Assembly (NCBI GenBank): GCA_021799555.1
Contig: JAJZAG010000003.1
Coordinates: 1-38,726, forward strand
Direction of reading: 5' to 3'
Origin: Deltaproteobacteria bacterium
GTDB lineage: Bacteria; Desulfobacterota; Binatia; Binatales; Binataceae
DNA: 38,726 nucleotides
Within the stretch, counting starts at the first letter, position 1, and every line of letters starts with the position of its first letter. The notes under the pieces are model-generated. The model did no database searches and was not told the origin of the DNA. It was given only the letters and a program-made list of their open reading frames with translations. Positions 1-8,887 of this stretch are shown in pieces. Position numbers and translations under genes: made by a program.

Positions 1-266
1 TCACGATGAACGTGACCGACAAAACCGGCAAGGTGATCTCCGTGCGCCAGGTTGGCACCGACGACCAGCTCATGCTGATCACCGACGGCGGAAAGATCAT
101 CCGGCTGAAAGTCAAAGACGTTCGAATCACTGGCCGCAATGCGCAAGGCGTGCGCCTGGTCAAACTCGACGAACCCGAGCATGTGCGCGCGGTCGCGGGT
201 CTCGCCGAGAGCGACGACGACGACACGAACGGCAACGGATCGGACAGCGTGGAAACCGAAGAGTAA
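1..266 (+). CDS. gyrA: DNA gyrase subunit A, C-terminal end (partial)
   Basis: This is the 3' end of a reading frame that is already open at the window edge. The roughly 88 visible residues read as the last blade of the GyrA C-terminal DNA-wrapping beta-pinwheel, with segments such as LMLITDGGKIIRLKV and RITGRNAQGVRLVKL. They are followed by a short acidic, low-complexity tail (DDDDTNGNGSDSVETEE) of the kind often found at the end of GyrA. GyrA forms the A2B2 gyrase with GyrB and introduces negative supercoils in the cytoplasm. ParC also has such blades, but the GRNAQGVRLVKL stretch is typical of GyrA. The breakage-reunion domain lies outside the window. The first ATG visible, at position 6, is internal and not a start. 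Confidence 0.9.
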   Translation, partial: TMNVTDKTGKVISVRQVGTDDQLMLITDGGKIIRLKVKDVRITGRNAQGVRLVKLDEPEHVRAVAGLAESDDDDTNGNGSDSVETEE

Positions 267-273
267 AGATTAA

Positions 274-391
274 GAGAAACCGCAGATTACGCAGATTTCG
301 CAGATTCAGATTTGCAGGCCGACCGCGCCCGGCGGCGCCGAAGCGCCGCCGAGTGCATAATCAGTGTAATCGGCGTAATCTGCGGTTTCTC
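274..391. repeat. Intergenic inverted repeat, copy 1 ('cagatt' family)
   Basis: Perfect 19-nt inverted arms, gagaaaccgcagattacgc at 274-292 and its complement at 373-391, flank about 80 nt. Inside the left part the unit cgcagatt(a/t) repeats with a 9-nt period (281-308). The element lies between the converging 3' ends of gyrA and the glutathione S-transferase gene. A folded transcript from either strand could act as a bidirectional terminator or 3'-end stabiliser. Related copies lie at 29452-29519 and 30557-30632. It encodes no plausible protein. Confidence 0.75.
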
Positions 392-402
392 CCTCTCTCG
401 CT

Positions 403-1011
403 TCACGCCGCGGCGCTCGGACGTGCGGAGACCGCCTGATGCCAGCGCTGGAGATGCTTATACTCGGGCGCGATCGAGATATTGTTGAACTTGGCGAAGT
501 CGATCGCGACCATCCCGGTGATATCGGCGATGGAATACTTATCACCCGCGATGAACTCGCGCTGGCCGAGTTCTTCATCAAGCCATCGGTAGCGCATCTC
601 GACGACTTTCTTCTGCTGCTCGCCGACCTCGGGAATCTGCTTGACGCGCGTGCGGGTCAGCTCGTGCAGATGCGCCCACACCATCCCGATCGGAGTGAAG
701 ACGGAGAACTCCATGCGCCGATTCCACATCTCGATCGTGGCGCGCTCGAACGCGCCCTTACCGAATAGGGCGGGCTCGGGATGAAGCTCCTCGAAGTAGC
801 GGCAGATCGCGACGCTTTCGGCCAGGTAGCGACCGTCGTCGAGTTCGAGCACGGGAATCCCACCGAGCGGGTTGATGCGCAGGAATTGCGCCTGCCGATT
901 AACGCCCTTCATGATGTCGATTTCTTCGAGCGGAACCTTGAGTCCTTTTTCCGCCAGAAAAATCCGGACCCGGCGCGGATTCGGCGCCAGCTTGAAATCG
1001 TAAATTTTCAT
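403..1011 (-). CDS. Glutathione S-transferase family protein
   Basis: The 202-residue cytosolic protein has the usual length for a soluble bacterial GST. The N-terminal thioredoxin-like domain (about 1-80) carries the glutathione-site segment LAPNPRRVRIFLAEKG near residue 8, the cis-proline segment GGIPVLELDDG near 50, and AESVAICRYFEE near 64. The rest is the all-alpha domain, ending with DITGMVAIDF and a final helix. Such enzymes conjugate or reduce electrophiles with glutathione; the substrate cannot be deduced. The ATG at 1011 has a good ribosome-binding site (gagagg). The gene lies 49 bp downstream of the aminotransferase on the same strand, so co-transcription is likely. Confidence 0.9.
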   Translation of the reverse strand: MKIYDFKLAPNPRRVRIFLAEKGLKVPLEEIDIMKGVNRQAQFLRINPLGGIPVLELDDGRYLAESVAICRYFEELHPEPALFGKGAFERATIEMWNRRMEFSVFTPIGMVWAHLHELTRTRVKQIPEVGEQQKKVVEMRYRWLDEELGQREFIAGDKYSIADITGMVAIDFAKFNNISIAPEYKHLQRWHQAVSARPSAAA

Positions 1012-1060
1012 GATTCCTCTCCGTTGTCGGTTTGAATAATCGGTTGATCGGTGTCTGGCG

Positions 1061-2245
1061 CTATTTTTCCGCGTAAGCCGCTGCGGCGGCTTCGAGCGCG
1101 CGCCCGCGCGCCACTTCCGCGCCCATCGCCGTAAGAATCTGTTCTAGCGCGCCCAAGAGCAGCGTCACGTTCTCGCGCTTGCAACTCTCGCCCATCAATC
1201 CAACCCGCCAGACTTTGCCGCGAAACGGACCCAAGCCGGCGGCGATTTCGATATTGTAATCCTTGAGCAAAGCGGCGCGCACTTGCGCCTCGTCGATTCC
1301 ATCAGGCGCCGCCACGGTCGAAAGCTCGGGCAGGCGATACCCTTCCTGCGCGACCAACTTCAGCCCCATCGCGGATAATCCCGCGTGCAGCGCGGCCGCG
1401 TTGCGGCGATGCCGCTCCCATCGCGTCTCCAGGCCCTCTTCGATGACGACACGTAGCGCTTCGTACAGCGCGTAGTTCATCGTGATCGGCGCGGTGTGAT
1501 GATAGACGCGGCTTTCGCCCCAGTAGTTCGCGATCATGGCGAGATCGAGATACCACGATTTGCATTTCGACTTACGCGTCCTGACGGCCTCCATCGCGCG
1601 CGCGCTGAACGTCACCGGAGCGAGACCCGGCGGCGCGCTCAGCCCCTTTTGCGTGCAACTGTAGCAGGCGTCAATCTTCCATTTGTCAATCTCGACCGGC
1701 ACGCAGGCTAGCGAAGTAACCGCATCGGCCACCATCAGCGCGCCATGACGCTCGGCGATAGCCGAAATCTCCTCGAGCGGCTGATGCACCCCCGTCGAGG
1801 TTTCCGCGTGCACGATCGCAACCAGCTTAGGCTTCTTCGACTGCTTGAGCGCGTGCTCTACAGTTGCGGGTTCGATAATCCGTCCCCATTCCGCTTCGGC
1901 CTTATGCACCTTGGCGCCAAGCCGCTCGGCCGAGTCGGCGATCCGCGCGCCAAACGCGCCGTTGACGCCCACAACTATTTCGTCGCCGTCTTCGATTAAG
2001 TTTGCCAAGATCATTTCCATCCCGGCCGAACCCGTTCCCGAGGCAGGAAACGTCAGCTCGTTGTCGGTGCGGAAGACTGTGCGGAGCAGCTTTTTCAGCT
2101 CTTCCATCACTGCGATGAATTCCGGATCGAGATGCCCGATCACCGGCGTAAGCATCGCCTTCATCACGCGCGGATGCACGTTCGAGGGCCCTGGACCTAG
2201 CAGAACGCGGGCGGGAGGTTTCAGTTCTGAAAATGTGTCAGCCAA
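1061..2245 (-). CDS. Class V aminotransferase (alanine/serine-glyoxylate type)
   Basis: This 394-residue PLP enzyme has the fold-type I class V pattern of the alanine-glyoxylate/serine-glyoxylate/PucG group: LLGPGPSNVHPRV near residue 15, GHLDPEF near 37, ASGTGSAGME near 68, the PLP-binding DAVTSLA near 174, and the Schiff-base lysine in YSCTQKGLSAPPG (Lys200). It would transfer an amino group to glyoxylate to give glycine, with alanine, serine or a ureido compound as donor; the donor is not decidable from sequence. The gene is divergent from glcDEF, whose product makes glyoxylate, which favours the glyoxylate role. The start appears to be a TTG at 2243-2245 with 'gagg' upstream. GST follows downstream. 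Confidence 0.88.
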   Translation of the reverse strand: MADTFSELKPPARVLLGPGPSNVHPRVMKAMLTPVIGHLDPEFIAVMEELKKLLRTVFRTDNELTFPASGTGSAGMEMILANLIEDGDEIVVGVNGAFGARIADSAERLGAKVHKAEAEWGRIIEPATVEHALKQSKKPKLVAIVHAETSTGVHQPLEEISAIAERHGALMVADAVTSLACVPVEIDKWKIDACYSCTQKGLSAPPGLAPVTFSARAMEAVRTRKSKCKSWYLDLAMIANYWGESRVYHHTAPITMNYALYEALRVVIEEGLETRWERHRRNAAALHAGLSAMGLKLVAQEGYRLPELSTVAAPDGIDEAQVRAALLKDYNIEIAAGLGPFRGKVWRVGLMGESCKRENVTLLLGALEQILTAMGAEVARGRALEAAAAAYAEK

Positions 2246-2373
2246 GTTTGTTTCCTCTGGTCAGGGTGCGCGTGACGGCACCCGGGATAGTGCGGAGACA
2301 TTATCGCGCGCCGAGTGCGCGGGGAAAATGCCGCCCGCGACGCGATTCCTCATCCTATGGTAGAGTTCTGCCC

Positions 2374-3828
2374 GTGAGCGGCAATGGCAACCTCGCGCGC
2401 GCGCGCGACTCCGTGGTAATCGACGAGCTTCGCGCAATCGTCGGCGCGCACGCAATCGTGACTCATCCGTCTGAGCTCAAGGTATACGAGTGCGACGGAT
2501 GGACGATCGAGAAGAGCGCGCCCGGCTTGCTCGTGATGCCCCGCACGACCGAAGAAACCAGCGGCGTACTGGCGGTGCTATGGCGGCGCGGGATCGCCTT
2601 TGTCCCGCGCGGAGCGGGAACCGGGCTTTCGGGAGGAGCGCTGCCCGTTGGCGCACCGGTGATGATCTGCACTTCGAGGATGAACCGGATACTCGCGATC
2701 GATTTGACCGGCCGCCGCGTCGAAGTCGAAAGCGGCGTCGTCAACCTGCACGTGACCAACGCGGTTAAGGGCGCCGGCTTTTTCTACGCGCCGGATCCGT
2801 CATCGCAGCAGGCCTGCACGCTCGGCGGGAATATCGCCGAAAATTCCGGGGGACCTCATACACTGAAGTACGGCGTCACCACCAATCATGTGCTCGGCGT
2901 CACGCTCGTGCTTCCAACCGGCAAGGTTGTGGAACTGGGCGGAGCGTGCGAAACCGCGTGCGGCTACGATTTGCTCGGTGCCGTGGTGGGCGCCGAAGGC
3001 ACCGTCGGAATCGTGACTCGCGCGACGCTTAAGATCGTGCGCGAGCCGCAGGCGCATCGCACCTTCCTTGCGACCTTCGCGGATGCGGATGCGGCGACCC
3101 GCGCGGTCTCCGCGATTATCGCGGCGGGAATTGTCCCGGGCGCAATCGAGATGATGGACCAGCTCATCATCCGCGCCGTCGAGGACGCCTTTCATGTCGG
3201 CCTTCCGGCAGACGCGGGCGCGGTGTTGATTATCGAACTCGACGGTCTCGAATCCGCGCTTGTCGAACAGGCCGCCGCGATTGTTGAAATTGCGCGCGGA
3301 GCCGGCGCGAGCGAAGTGCGCCTTGCGCGCGACGAGGCTGAACGCGCCGCACTGTGGAAGGCGCGCAAGCGCGCGTTCGGCGCGGTCGGTCGGCTCGCGC
3401 CAAATTACGCCACTCAGGACGGCGTCGTTCCGCGCACGCGCCTGCCCGAAATCCTGCGCGTGATAAGCGCGACCAGTCTCAAGTACGGCCTCGCGATCGG
3501 AAATGTATTTCACGCCGGTGACGGCAATATACATCCGATAATTCTTTACGACGAGCGCGAGCCCGCGCAGGTACGCGCCGCAATCGACGCCGGGCGCGAG
3601 ATATTGGCCGCCTGCGTCGCGATGGGCGGAAGCCTGACGGGCGAGCACGGGATCGGCGTCGAAAAGCAAGGCGAGATGCCGTTGCTTTTTTCACCCGACG
3701 ACTTAATCGCGATGACAGAATTGCGCCGCGTGTTCGACCCGCTGGAACGCTCGAACCCAAACAAGGTAATTCCGCGCCCGGGCGCGTGCGTCGAGGTTTC
3801 CGCGCCGCATCGCCAGGTGTCAATCTAG
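2374..3828 (+). CDS. glcD: Glycolate oxidase FAD-binding subunit GlcD
   Basis: From the GTG at 2374 the product is 484 residues, close to the roughly 500 of E. coli GlcD. The open frame extends upstream to 2233, but that would overlap the divergent aminotransferase start, so the GTG is preferred; a second GTG at 2413 is possible. A PCMH-type FAD domain is visible (VPRGAGTGLSGGALP near residue 77, GGNIAENSGGPHTLKYGV near 145, GAEGTVGIVT). The C-terminal FAD-oxidase domain carries GNVFHAGDGNIHP and GEHGIGVEK. With GlcE and GlcF it oxidises glycolate (or D-lactate) to glyoxylate (or pyruvate) at the membrane and passes electrons to the respiratory chain. The glcDEF order separates it from single-subunit D-lactate dehydrogenases. 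Confidence 0.92.
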   Translation: MSGNGNLARARDSVVIDELRAIVGAHAIVTHPSELKVYECDGWTIEKSAPGLLVMPRTTEETSGVLAVLWRRGIAFVPRGAGTGLSGGALPVGAPVMICTSRMNRILAIDLTGRRVEVESGVVNLHVTNAVKGAGFFYAPDPSSQQACTLGGNIAENSGGPHTLKYGVTTNHVLGVTLVLPTGKVVELGGACETACGYDLLGAVVGAEGTVGIVTRATLKIVREPQAHRTFLATFADADAATRAVSAIIAAGIVPGAIEMMDQLIIRAVEDAFHVGLPADAGAVLIIELDGLESALVEQAAAIVEIARGAGASEVRLARDEAERAALWKARKRAFGAVGRLAPNYATQDGVVPRTRLPEILRVISATSLKYGLAIGNVFHAGDGNIHPIILYDEREPAQVRAAIDAGREILAACVAMGGSLTGEHGIGVEKQGEMPLLFSPDDLIAMTELRRVFDPLERSNPNKVIPRPGACVEVSAPHRQVSI

Positions 3829-3841
3829 GCGCGGTCCGCTC

Positions 3842-5095
3842 GTGACAGACTCCGCTGAGATCGCAAAACAGTTCGCGTCGCTCATCGGCGGCGATCGGGT
3901 TCGCGCTCCGCGCGGCCTTGAAGCTCGTGCCGCCGCGGTGATCGCCATGCCCACCGATCCGTCCGAGATCGCCGAGATCGTGCGCAAGTGCGAATCCGAC
4001 GCGCTTCCGATCGCCGCAGTCGGAGCCGCGCGAACTCTCTCGGAAATTCGCCGTACTCCGGTCGCGATCGGAATTTCGCTCGAACGGATGACGCGCATCA
4101 TCGCGCACGAACCTCACGATATGACGATCGTCGCACAGCCGGGAATCTCCCTAGCCGCGCTCAACGCCGCGATTGCGCCGGCTGGGCAGCGGCTGCCGGT
4201 TGACCCGCGAAATCCCGAGGCGACCACGATCGGCGCGCTCGTCGCGGCGCATCAGGCCGGACCGCTGCGGCTGTCGGAAGGAACCTCGCGCGACCTGCTG
4301 ATCGGAATTCAATACGTGGGACACGGCGGACGCGTTGTTCACAGCGGCGGGCGCGTCGTCAAAAACGTCGCCGGCTATGATTTGATGAAACTGATGAACG
4401 GATCGTTCGGGACGTTGGGAATCATTACCGAAGCGGCGTTCAAGGTGCGGCCGATCCCCGGCAATTACACGGTGGCGCTCGCAAAATTTGCGGGAATAAG
4501 CGGAACGCTCGAATGCGCGCGAGCGCTCTTAGACGCCGCACCAATTGCGCACCTGGAAATCACGAGTCCGCAAGTCAGCGCGGCGCTCGGCGTTGAGCCG
4601 GAGTATTCGCTTATCGCGGGATTATCGGGGAGTCGCGCCGAGGTGGATTACTTACGCGACACGGTTGCGCGCGTCGTTGCCGGCGCCGTGCAATTTCTCG
4701 AAAGCACGGACGCGGCGCGCCTGTACGGCGAGCTGCGGGATTTCTGCACCGCCGCCATGATCGCGCAGATCGCAGTGCCGCCAGGCGAAATGGCGCGCGT
4801 GCTCGAATCGTGCGGAGCGGCGTTTTGCGCGCACGCGGCTTCGGGAATCGCGAAGATAATTGCGAGCAGCGAACTTTCAGCCGACGCCGCTCGCGCGGAA
4901 CTTCTGCGCTGGCGCGAGCTGGCGCACGCCGCGCGCGGCCATGTCCGCGTTATTTCCGCGCCGCCCGAGGTTCGCGGCTCGATAGAGTTCTTCGACGTGC
5001 CGAACAGCGGCGCGCTCGAACTGATGCGCGCGATGAAGGCCGCGTTCGACCCCAGTGGAATTTTCAACCCCGGATGCTTCGTCGGGGGAATCTGA
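3842..5095 (+). CDS. glcE: Glycolate oxidase FAD-binding subunit GlcE
   Basis: The 417-residue protein starts at a GTG 13 bp after glcD. It is the second FAD-binding subunit of glycolate oxidase. An N-terminal PCMH FAD domain is visible (AIPDP-like prolines replaced by MPTDPSEIAEIV near 38, ITEAAFKVRP near 200) together with the GlcE-typical GGRVVKNVAGYDLMKLMNGSFG near residues 167-187. The C-terminus ends with AMKAAFDPSGIFNPGCF, a motif shared with GlcD-type oxidases. Its TGA stop overlaps the ATG of glcF by one base (TGATG), so the two genes are translationally coupled. E. coli GlcE is about 350 residues; the extra length here is spread over the C-terminal half. Confidence 0.9.
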   Translation: MTDSAEIAKQFASLIGGDRVRAPRGLEARAAAVIAMPTDPSEIAEIVRKCESDALPIAAVGAARTLSEIRRTPVAIGISLERMTRIIAHEPHDMTIVAQPGISLAALNAAIAPAGQRLPVDPRNPEATTIGALVAAHQAGPLRLSEGTSRDLLIGIQYVGHGGRVVHSGGRVVKNVAGYDLMKLMNGSFGTLGIITEAAFKVRPIPGNYTVALAKFAGISGTLECARALLDAAPIAHLEITSPQVSAALGVEPEYSLIAGLSGSRAEVDYLRDTVARVVAGAVQFLESTDAARLYGELRDFCTAAMIAQIAVPPGEMARVLESCGAAFCAHAASGIAKIIASSELSADAARAELLRWRELAHAARGHVRVISAPPEVRGSIEFFDVPNSGALELMRAMKAAFDPSGIFNPGCFVGGI

Positions 5096-6393
5096 TGTCT
5101 CGCGCCGCGTCTTCGAAACCATTACGAAACGTGGTCGATTACGATCTGCTCTTCGACTGCGTCCACTGTGGATTGTGTCTGGAAGCGTGCCCGACCTACG
5201 CGGTCTCGCGTTCCGAAATGGATTCGCCGCGCGGACGCGTTTATCTGATGAAAGCGCTGGCCGACGGCCGGCTCGAACTCGACGCCGACGTTACGCGTCA
5301 TCTCGACCTGTGTCTCGGATGCCGCGGGTGCGAGACCGCATGTCCTTCGGGTGTGCATTACGGGCGCCTCATCGAAGACGCTCGCGCTTACGTGGAGTCG
5401 AACTATTCGCGCGGATGGCTCGACTCGCTGAGACGCCGCCTAATCGGCGCGATCTTTCCGTACCCCGCGCGGCTGCGAGCGATACTTGCGCCGCTTCGCG
5501 TCCTGCAGGCGGCGGGGGTCCAGTCCGCGCTCGAAGGCATTGTGCCGCGCCCAATGCGCGAGTGGCTGGAACTGCTTCCCGCCGCCTCACGCGCTAGCGT
5601 CGTGTTACCGCAGGCGCTCACAGAACCATCGCCGGACGCCACGACTGTGCTGGTGCATCACGGATGCGTAACGCGGGTGCTCGCCGAATCGGAGAATATC
5701 AACACCGAGCGATTGCTGATCGCCGCTGGCTACCATGTTGTTCAGCTCGAAAACACGGTCTGCTGCGGAGCGCTGGACCTCCACTCGGGAAATCGCACGC
5801 GCGCGCTGGAATTCATTCGCACCAACGTGCGCGCGATAACGCGCAGAGGAGCTGATTCGATTGTGTCGGCGGCTTCGGGATGCTCAACGGCGATTGCCGA
5901 GTATGGATTGCTGTTGAAAGACGACGCGGAACTTGCCGTCGCCGCGCGCGCGGTCGCGGCAAAGGTCACCGACCTGAGCTCGCTGCTGCTCGCAAGCAAT
6001 CGCGTTGCGATGCCGGAGTTCCGATGCACCGTCACCTACCACGACGCGTGTCATCTGGCGCACGGCATGGGCGTCCGTGACGCACCGCGCACGCTGCTGC
6101 GCTCGATTCCCGGACTTAAGCTGGTTGAGCTGAACGAAGCCGATCTGTGTTGCGGCAGCGCCGGAAGCTATAACCTGACCGAACCCGCGATGGCGCGCGC
6201 GCTGGCGGCGCGAAAGGCGGAAAATATCGCGGCCAGCGGTGCGGATTACGTGGTGCTCGCGAACCCGGGCTGCGAATTCCAGATTGGCGCGGAGCTTCGC
6301 CGCCGTGGCGCAAAGATCCGCGTAGCGCACATCGCCGACTTCCTCGCGATGGTGATAAATCAAGGCACGGCAGCTCGCGGCGAATCGCGATGA
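5095..6393 (+). CDS. glcF: Glycolate oxidase iron-sulfur subunit GlcF
   Basis: The start is the ATG at 5095, overlapping the glcE stop; the frame is open further upstream but lies inside glcE. The 432-residue product carries two [4Fe-4S] ferredoxin motifs, CVHCGLCLEAC (Cys22, 25, 28, 32) and CLGCRGCETAC (Cys73, 76, 79, 83). These are followed by two CCG domains of the heterodisulfide-reductase/GlcF type, seen at VCCGALDLHSG and LCCGSAGSYNL. It relays electrons from the flavin subunits to membrane quinone. The stop overlaps the start of the following DsbA-like gene in an ATGA, extending the coupled operon. Confidence 0.92.
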   Translation: MSRAASSKPLRNVVDYDLLFDCVHCGLCLEACPTYAVSRSEMDSPRGRVYLMKALADGRLELDADVTRHLDLCLGCRGCETACPSGVHYGRLIEDARAYVESNYSRGWLDSLRRRLIGAIFPYPARLRAILAPLRVLQAAGVQSALEGIVPRPMREWLELLPAASRASVVLPQALTEPSPDATTVLVHHGCVTRVLAESENINTERLLIAAGYHVVQLENTVCCGALDLHSGNRTRALEFIRTNVRAITRRGADSIVSAASGCSTAIAEYGLLLKDDAELAVAARAVAAKVTDLSSLLLASNRVAMPEFRCTVTYHDACHLAHGMGVRDAPRTLLRSIPGLKLVELNEADLCCGSAGSYNLTEPAMARALAARKAENIAASGADYVVLANPGCEFQIGAELRRRGAKIRVAHIADFLAMVINQGTAARGESR

Positions 6394-6992
6394 CTGACCC
6401 ATTTGAAGTCAAACTCTACTTCGCGTACACGAGTCCGTTCAGTTACCTCGCGATGGAGCCGGCGCGTTCGCTCGAGCGCTCGCATCGCGTGCGCGTGCGC
6501 TTTATTCCTTACGGCGTCAACATCCGGAAAACCTATGGCAACCTCGATAGTGCGGACGCCGACCGCAGGAAGGTGCGCTACCTGTATCTCGACGCGCGGC
6601 GTATCGCGAAGGAGCGCGGGCTCGTCATCTATCCTCCGAAAAAGATTTTCAGTTGCCGCAACGCATTCTACGGCGGCCTGTACGCCGACCATCGCGAGCG
6701 CTTTCGCGAATACTCCAACCGCGTGTTCGAGCGCTTTTGGCGGGCGGAGCTCAATGTCGAAGATCGCGGCGCGATTGGCCAAGTAATCTCGGAGATCGGC
6801 TTAGACGCTGGCGCTTTTGCGCGATACGCCGAAATCGCCGCGCGTGCGGATCTCGACGAGTGCTTCGCCGAGGCGGATCGCGATGAGATCTTCGGCGTGC
6901 CTACGTTTGTCGTCGAAGGCGAGCTGTTCTGGGGCGAAGATCGGATTGACTGGGTTATTCGAAGGCTCGACGCGCTGGGACTTCGCCGATAA
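6390..6992 (+). CDS. DsbA-family protein, 2-hydroxychromene-2-carboxylate isomerase-like
   Basis: The 200-residue protein has a thioredoxin fold with a helical insert. The N-terminus (VKLYFAYTSPFSYLAMEPA) has the serine-containing 'SPFSYLA' of HCCA isomerases and kappa-class GSTs in place of a DsbA CxxC. Near the C-terminus is the cis-proline motif EIFGVPTFVVEGELFWGEDRIDWV, typical of this group. Family members isomerise chromene carboxylates in naphthalene breakdown or use glutathione; the true substrate here is unknown. It overlaps glcF by 4 nt (ATGA), so it is part of the glc operon, which is not the usual naphthalene context. There is no signal peptide, so it is cytosolic. Confidence 0.85.
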   Translation: MTDPFEVKLYFAYTSPFSYLAMEPARSLERSHRVRVRFIPYGVNIRKTYGNLDSADADRRKVRYLYLDARRIAKERGLVIYPPKKIFSCRNAFYGGLYADHRERFREYSNRVFERFWRAELNVEDRGAIGQVISEIGLDAGAFARYAEIAARADLDECFAEADRDEIFGVPTFVVEGELFWGEDRIDWVIRRLDALGLRR

Positions 6993-7102
6993 GCGCGCAG
7001 AAGCGCGACCGATAGACTCAACTCCGCCGCGCGAGTAACGCTGAAAAAGAAAGCGCATGACCTGACAACACGCTCGCTTCGAGAGCGGACGGAGAGATGC
7101 CC

Positions 7103-8836
7103 ATGATCGACTACGCAAAGTTCGACAGCTCCATCGGCCTCAACTGGTACGATGTTGATCCCAATCTTGGGCAAATCATGCGCCGTATGCTTGAGGCGGC
7201 TGACTTTGATTGGTGTGCGCAGGAACTCGCGAAGATAGGCGCTTTATGTGGAGGCCCAATCGCCGCGCGCGCCGAGGTGACCGACAAGAATCCTCCCGAA
7301 CTGGTGAAATTCGATCATTGGGGCGAGCAGATCGATCAGATCCACCACCATCCAGGCGCCATCGCGACCAAGCGCGATTTGTGGGAAGCCGGGGTAAGCG
7401 GCCCGCGCTTGCACCAGGAGGCGGCCCGGCGCGGACGCCGCTTGCCGCAAGTGATGCCGACCGCGCTCAATTACATGCTGTCGCAGGCGGAGATCGGAAT
7501 GCTGTGCTCGATCGGGATGACGAGCGGCGTTATCGGTTTGGTGAAGAAATTCGCACCGCCCGACCTGCAAAAACGCTTTCTGCCGCATCTGACCGCGGCG
7601 AATTTTGATGACGCGTGGGACGGCGCGATGTTCATGACCGAGAAGACCGGCGGCTCCGACCTGGGCACGCTCACCACGGTGGCGCGCCGCGACGGAGATC
7701 ACTGGAAGCTCACCGGCTCGAAGTGGTTCTGCTCCAACGTCGACGCGGGCGCGATCGCGACGCTGGCGCGGCCCGAGGGTGCGGACGCCGGACTGCGCGG
7801 CGTCGCGCTCTTCCTGGTGCCAAAATATCGGAGTGACGGTTCGCGCAACGCGATCAATATCCGGCGTATCAAGGACAAACTCGGCACGCGAGCAGTGCCG
7901 ACGGCAGAGGCGGATTTTGTCGGCGCGGAAGCATACCTGCTCGCAGGTGAAAACGGCGCGGCCGGAGACGGACGCGGCATCAACCGGATGATGGAAATGG
8001 TCAATGATTCACGGCGTGGTGTCGCCGTGATGGGTCTTGGGATCATGCGCCGTGCGTTTCTCGAGTCGGCGATTTTCGCGGCGCATCGGACCGCCTTCGG
8101 CCATCTCCTGCGCGAACTCCCGATGATGCGGGAGACGCTGGTCGGGATGGTGGTCGAATTGGAAGCCGCTGCGGCATTGGTTTTCGCGTCGGCAGCCGAC
8201 GAAAGCGCGATCGCGCGCCTGCTGGTGCCCGTCGCGAAACTACGCGCAACGCGCCGCGGCGTCGAAATGGCGTCGCAGGCCGTAGAGATCCATGGCGGCA
8301 ATGGATATATCGAAGATTGGCCAACTGCCCGCCTCTTGCGCGACGCACAATCCAACACGATTTGGGAAGGCACCGAGAACATCATTTGCCTCGACATTCT
8401 TCGCGCGCTGCGAAGCGAACAGGTCATGGAAGCGAGCCTCGCGGCGCTGTCCGCACGGGTGGATAGCGCCGCCGCCGCGCTTGCTCCGATCGCGGAGGCC
8501 CTCGATGCGGAACTCAAGAGCCTGCGTGAGGCTCTTGGCTTTCTCTCGCGATCCGACCGCGACCTGCGCCAGCTTCGCGCGCGTAGCTTTGGAAATTACC
8601 TGGCCGATGTAGCAGCCGCTGCGCTGCTCCTGGAGGAAGCGAATTGGCAACTTGCGCATGAGGGCAACGCGCGCAAGGCGGTAATCGCGCACCTGTTTGT
8701 CCAGACCCATCTGCGGCCGCGACCGATGCGCGGGATTATGAGCAGCGACCGGACGATGCTCGAGTTGTTCGAGCCGATCGTGGGTTACGGCGAAATAGCG
8801 CCGGAACGCGCCGCGGCTGCGATACGCTCGATATAG
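7103..8836 (+). CDS. Acyl-CoA dehydrogenase, AidB/FadE-like
   Basis: The product is about 577 residues. Two ATGs lie close together, at 7097 and 7103; 'ggag' at 7091-7094 is only 2 nt from the first but 8 nt from the second, so 7103 is preferred. Acyl-CoA dehydrogenase features are visible: AMFMTEKTGGSDLGTLTT (flavin-binding loop, near residues 171-188), GSKWFCSNVDAG, MAS QAVEIHGGNGYIEDWP and NTIWEGTENIICLDILRAL near the end of the dehydrogenase core. A C-terminal helical extension of about 130 residues gives it the length of the AidB-like/long acyl-CoA dehydrogenases, larger than the 380-residue short-chain enzymes. It would use FAD to form a trans-2-enoyl-CoA with electron-transfer flavoprotein as acceptor. 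The gene stands alone with 104 bp of upstream space. Confidence 0.88.
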   Translation: MIDYAKFDSSIGLNWYDVDPNLGQIMRRMLEAADFDWCAQELAKIGALCGGPIAARAEVTDKNPPELVKFDHWGEQIDQIHHHPGAIATKRDLWEAGVSGPRLHQEAARRGRRLPQVMPTALNYMLSQAEIGMLCSIGMTSGVIGLVKKFAPPDLQKRFLPHLTAANFDDAWDGAMFMTEKTGGSDLGTLTTVARRDGDHWKLTGSKWFCSNVDAGAIATLARPEGADAGLRGVALFLVPKYRSDGSRNAINIRRIKDKLGTRAVPTAEADFVGAEAYLLAGENGAAGDGRGINRMMEMVNDSRRGVAVMGLGIMRRAFLESAIFAAHRTAFGHLLRELPMMRETLVGMVVELEAAAALVFASAADESAIARLLVPVAKLRATRRGVEMASQAVEIHGGNGYIEDWPTARLLRDAQSNTIWEGTENIICLDILRALRSEQVMEASLAALSARVDSAAAALAPIAEALDAELKSLREALGFLSRSDRDLRQLRARSFGNYLADVAAAALLLEEANWQLAHEGNARKAVIAHLFVQTHLRPRPMRGIMSSDRTMLELFEPIVGYGEIAPERAAAAIRSI

Positions 8837-8840
8837 AGGG

Positions 8841-8880
8841 GCGCCGCCGTCAGGGAAAATTCAATCCCCTCAAGCGGCGC
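8841..8880. terminator. Candidate bidirectional terminator hairpin
   Basis: GCGCCGC at 8841-8847 pairs perfectly with GCGGCGC at 8874-8880. Inside, AGGG (8852-8855) pairs with CCCT (8867-8870), giving a two-part stem. It fills most of the 51-bp gap between the converging stops of the acyl-CoA dehydrogenase gene and gltD, the expected place for a shared terminator. There is no clear U-run on either strand, so efficiency as an intrinsic terminator is uncertain. Confidence 0.5.
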
Positions 8881-8887
8881 GGTGGCG

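Noticed and set aside
2800..3669. 289-codon open frame on the minus strand
   Set aside because: It lies entirely antisense to glcD, which has clear family motifs; composition is Arg/Ala-rich as expected of a shadow frame in GC-rich DNA.
7699..8517. 272-codon minus-strand frame
   Set aside because: Antisense to the acyl-CoA dehydrogenase gene and Ser/Arg/Ala-rich without motifs.
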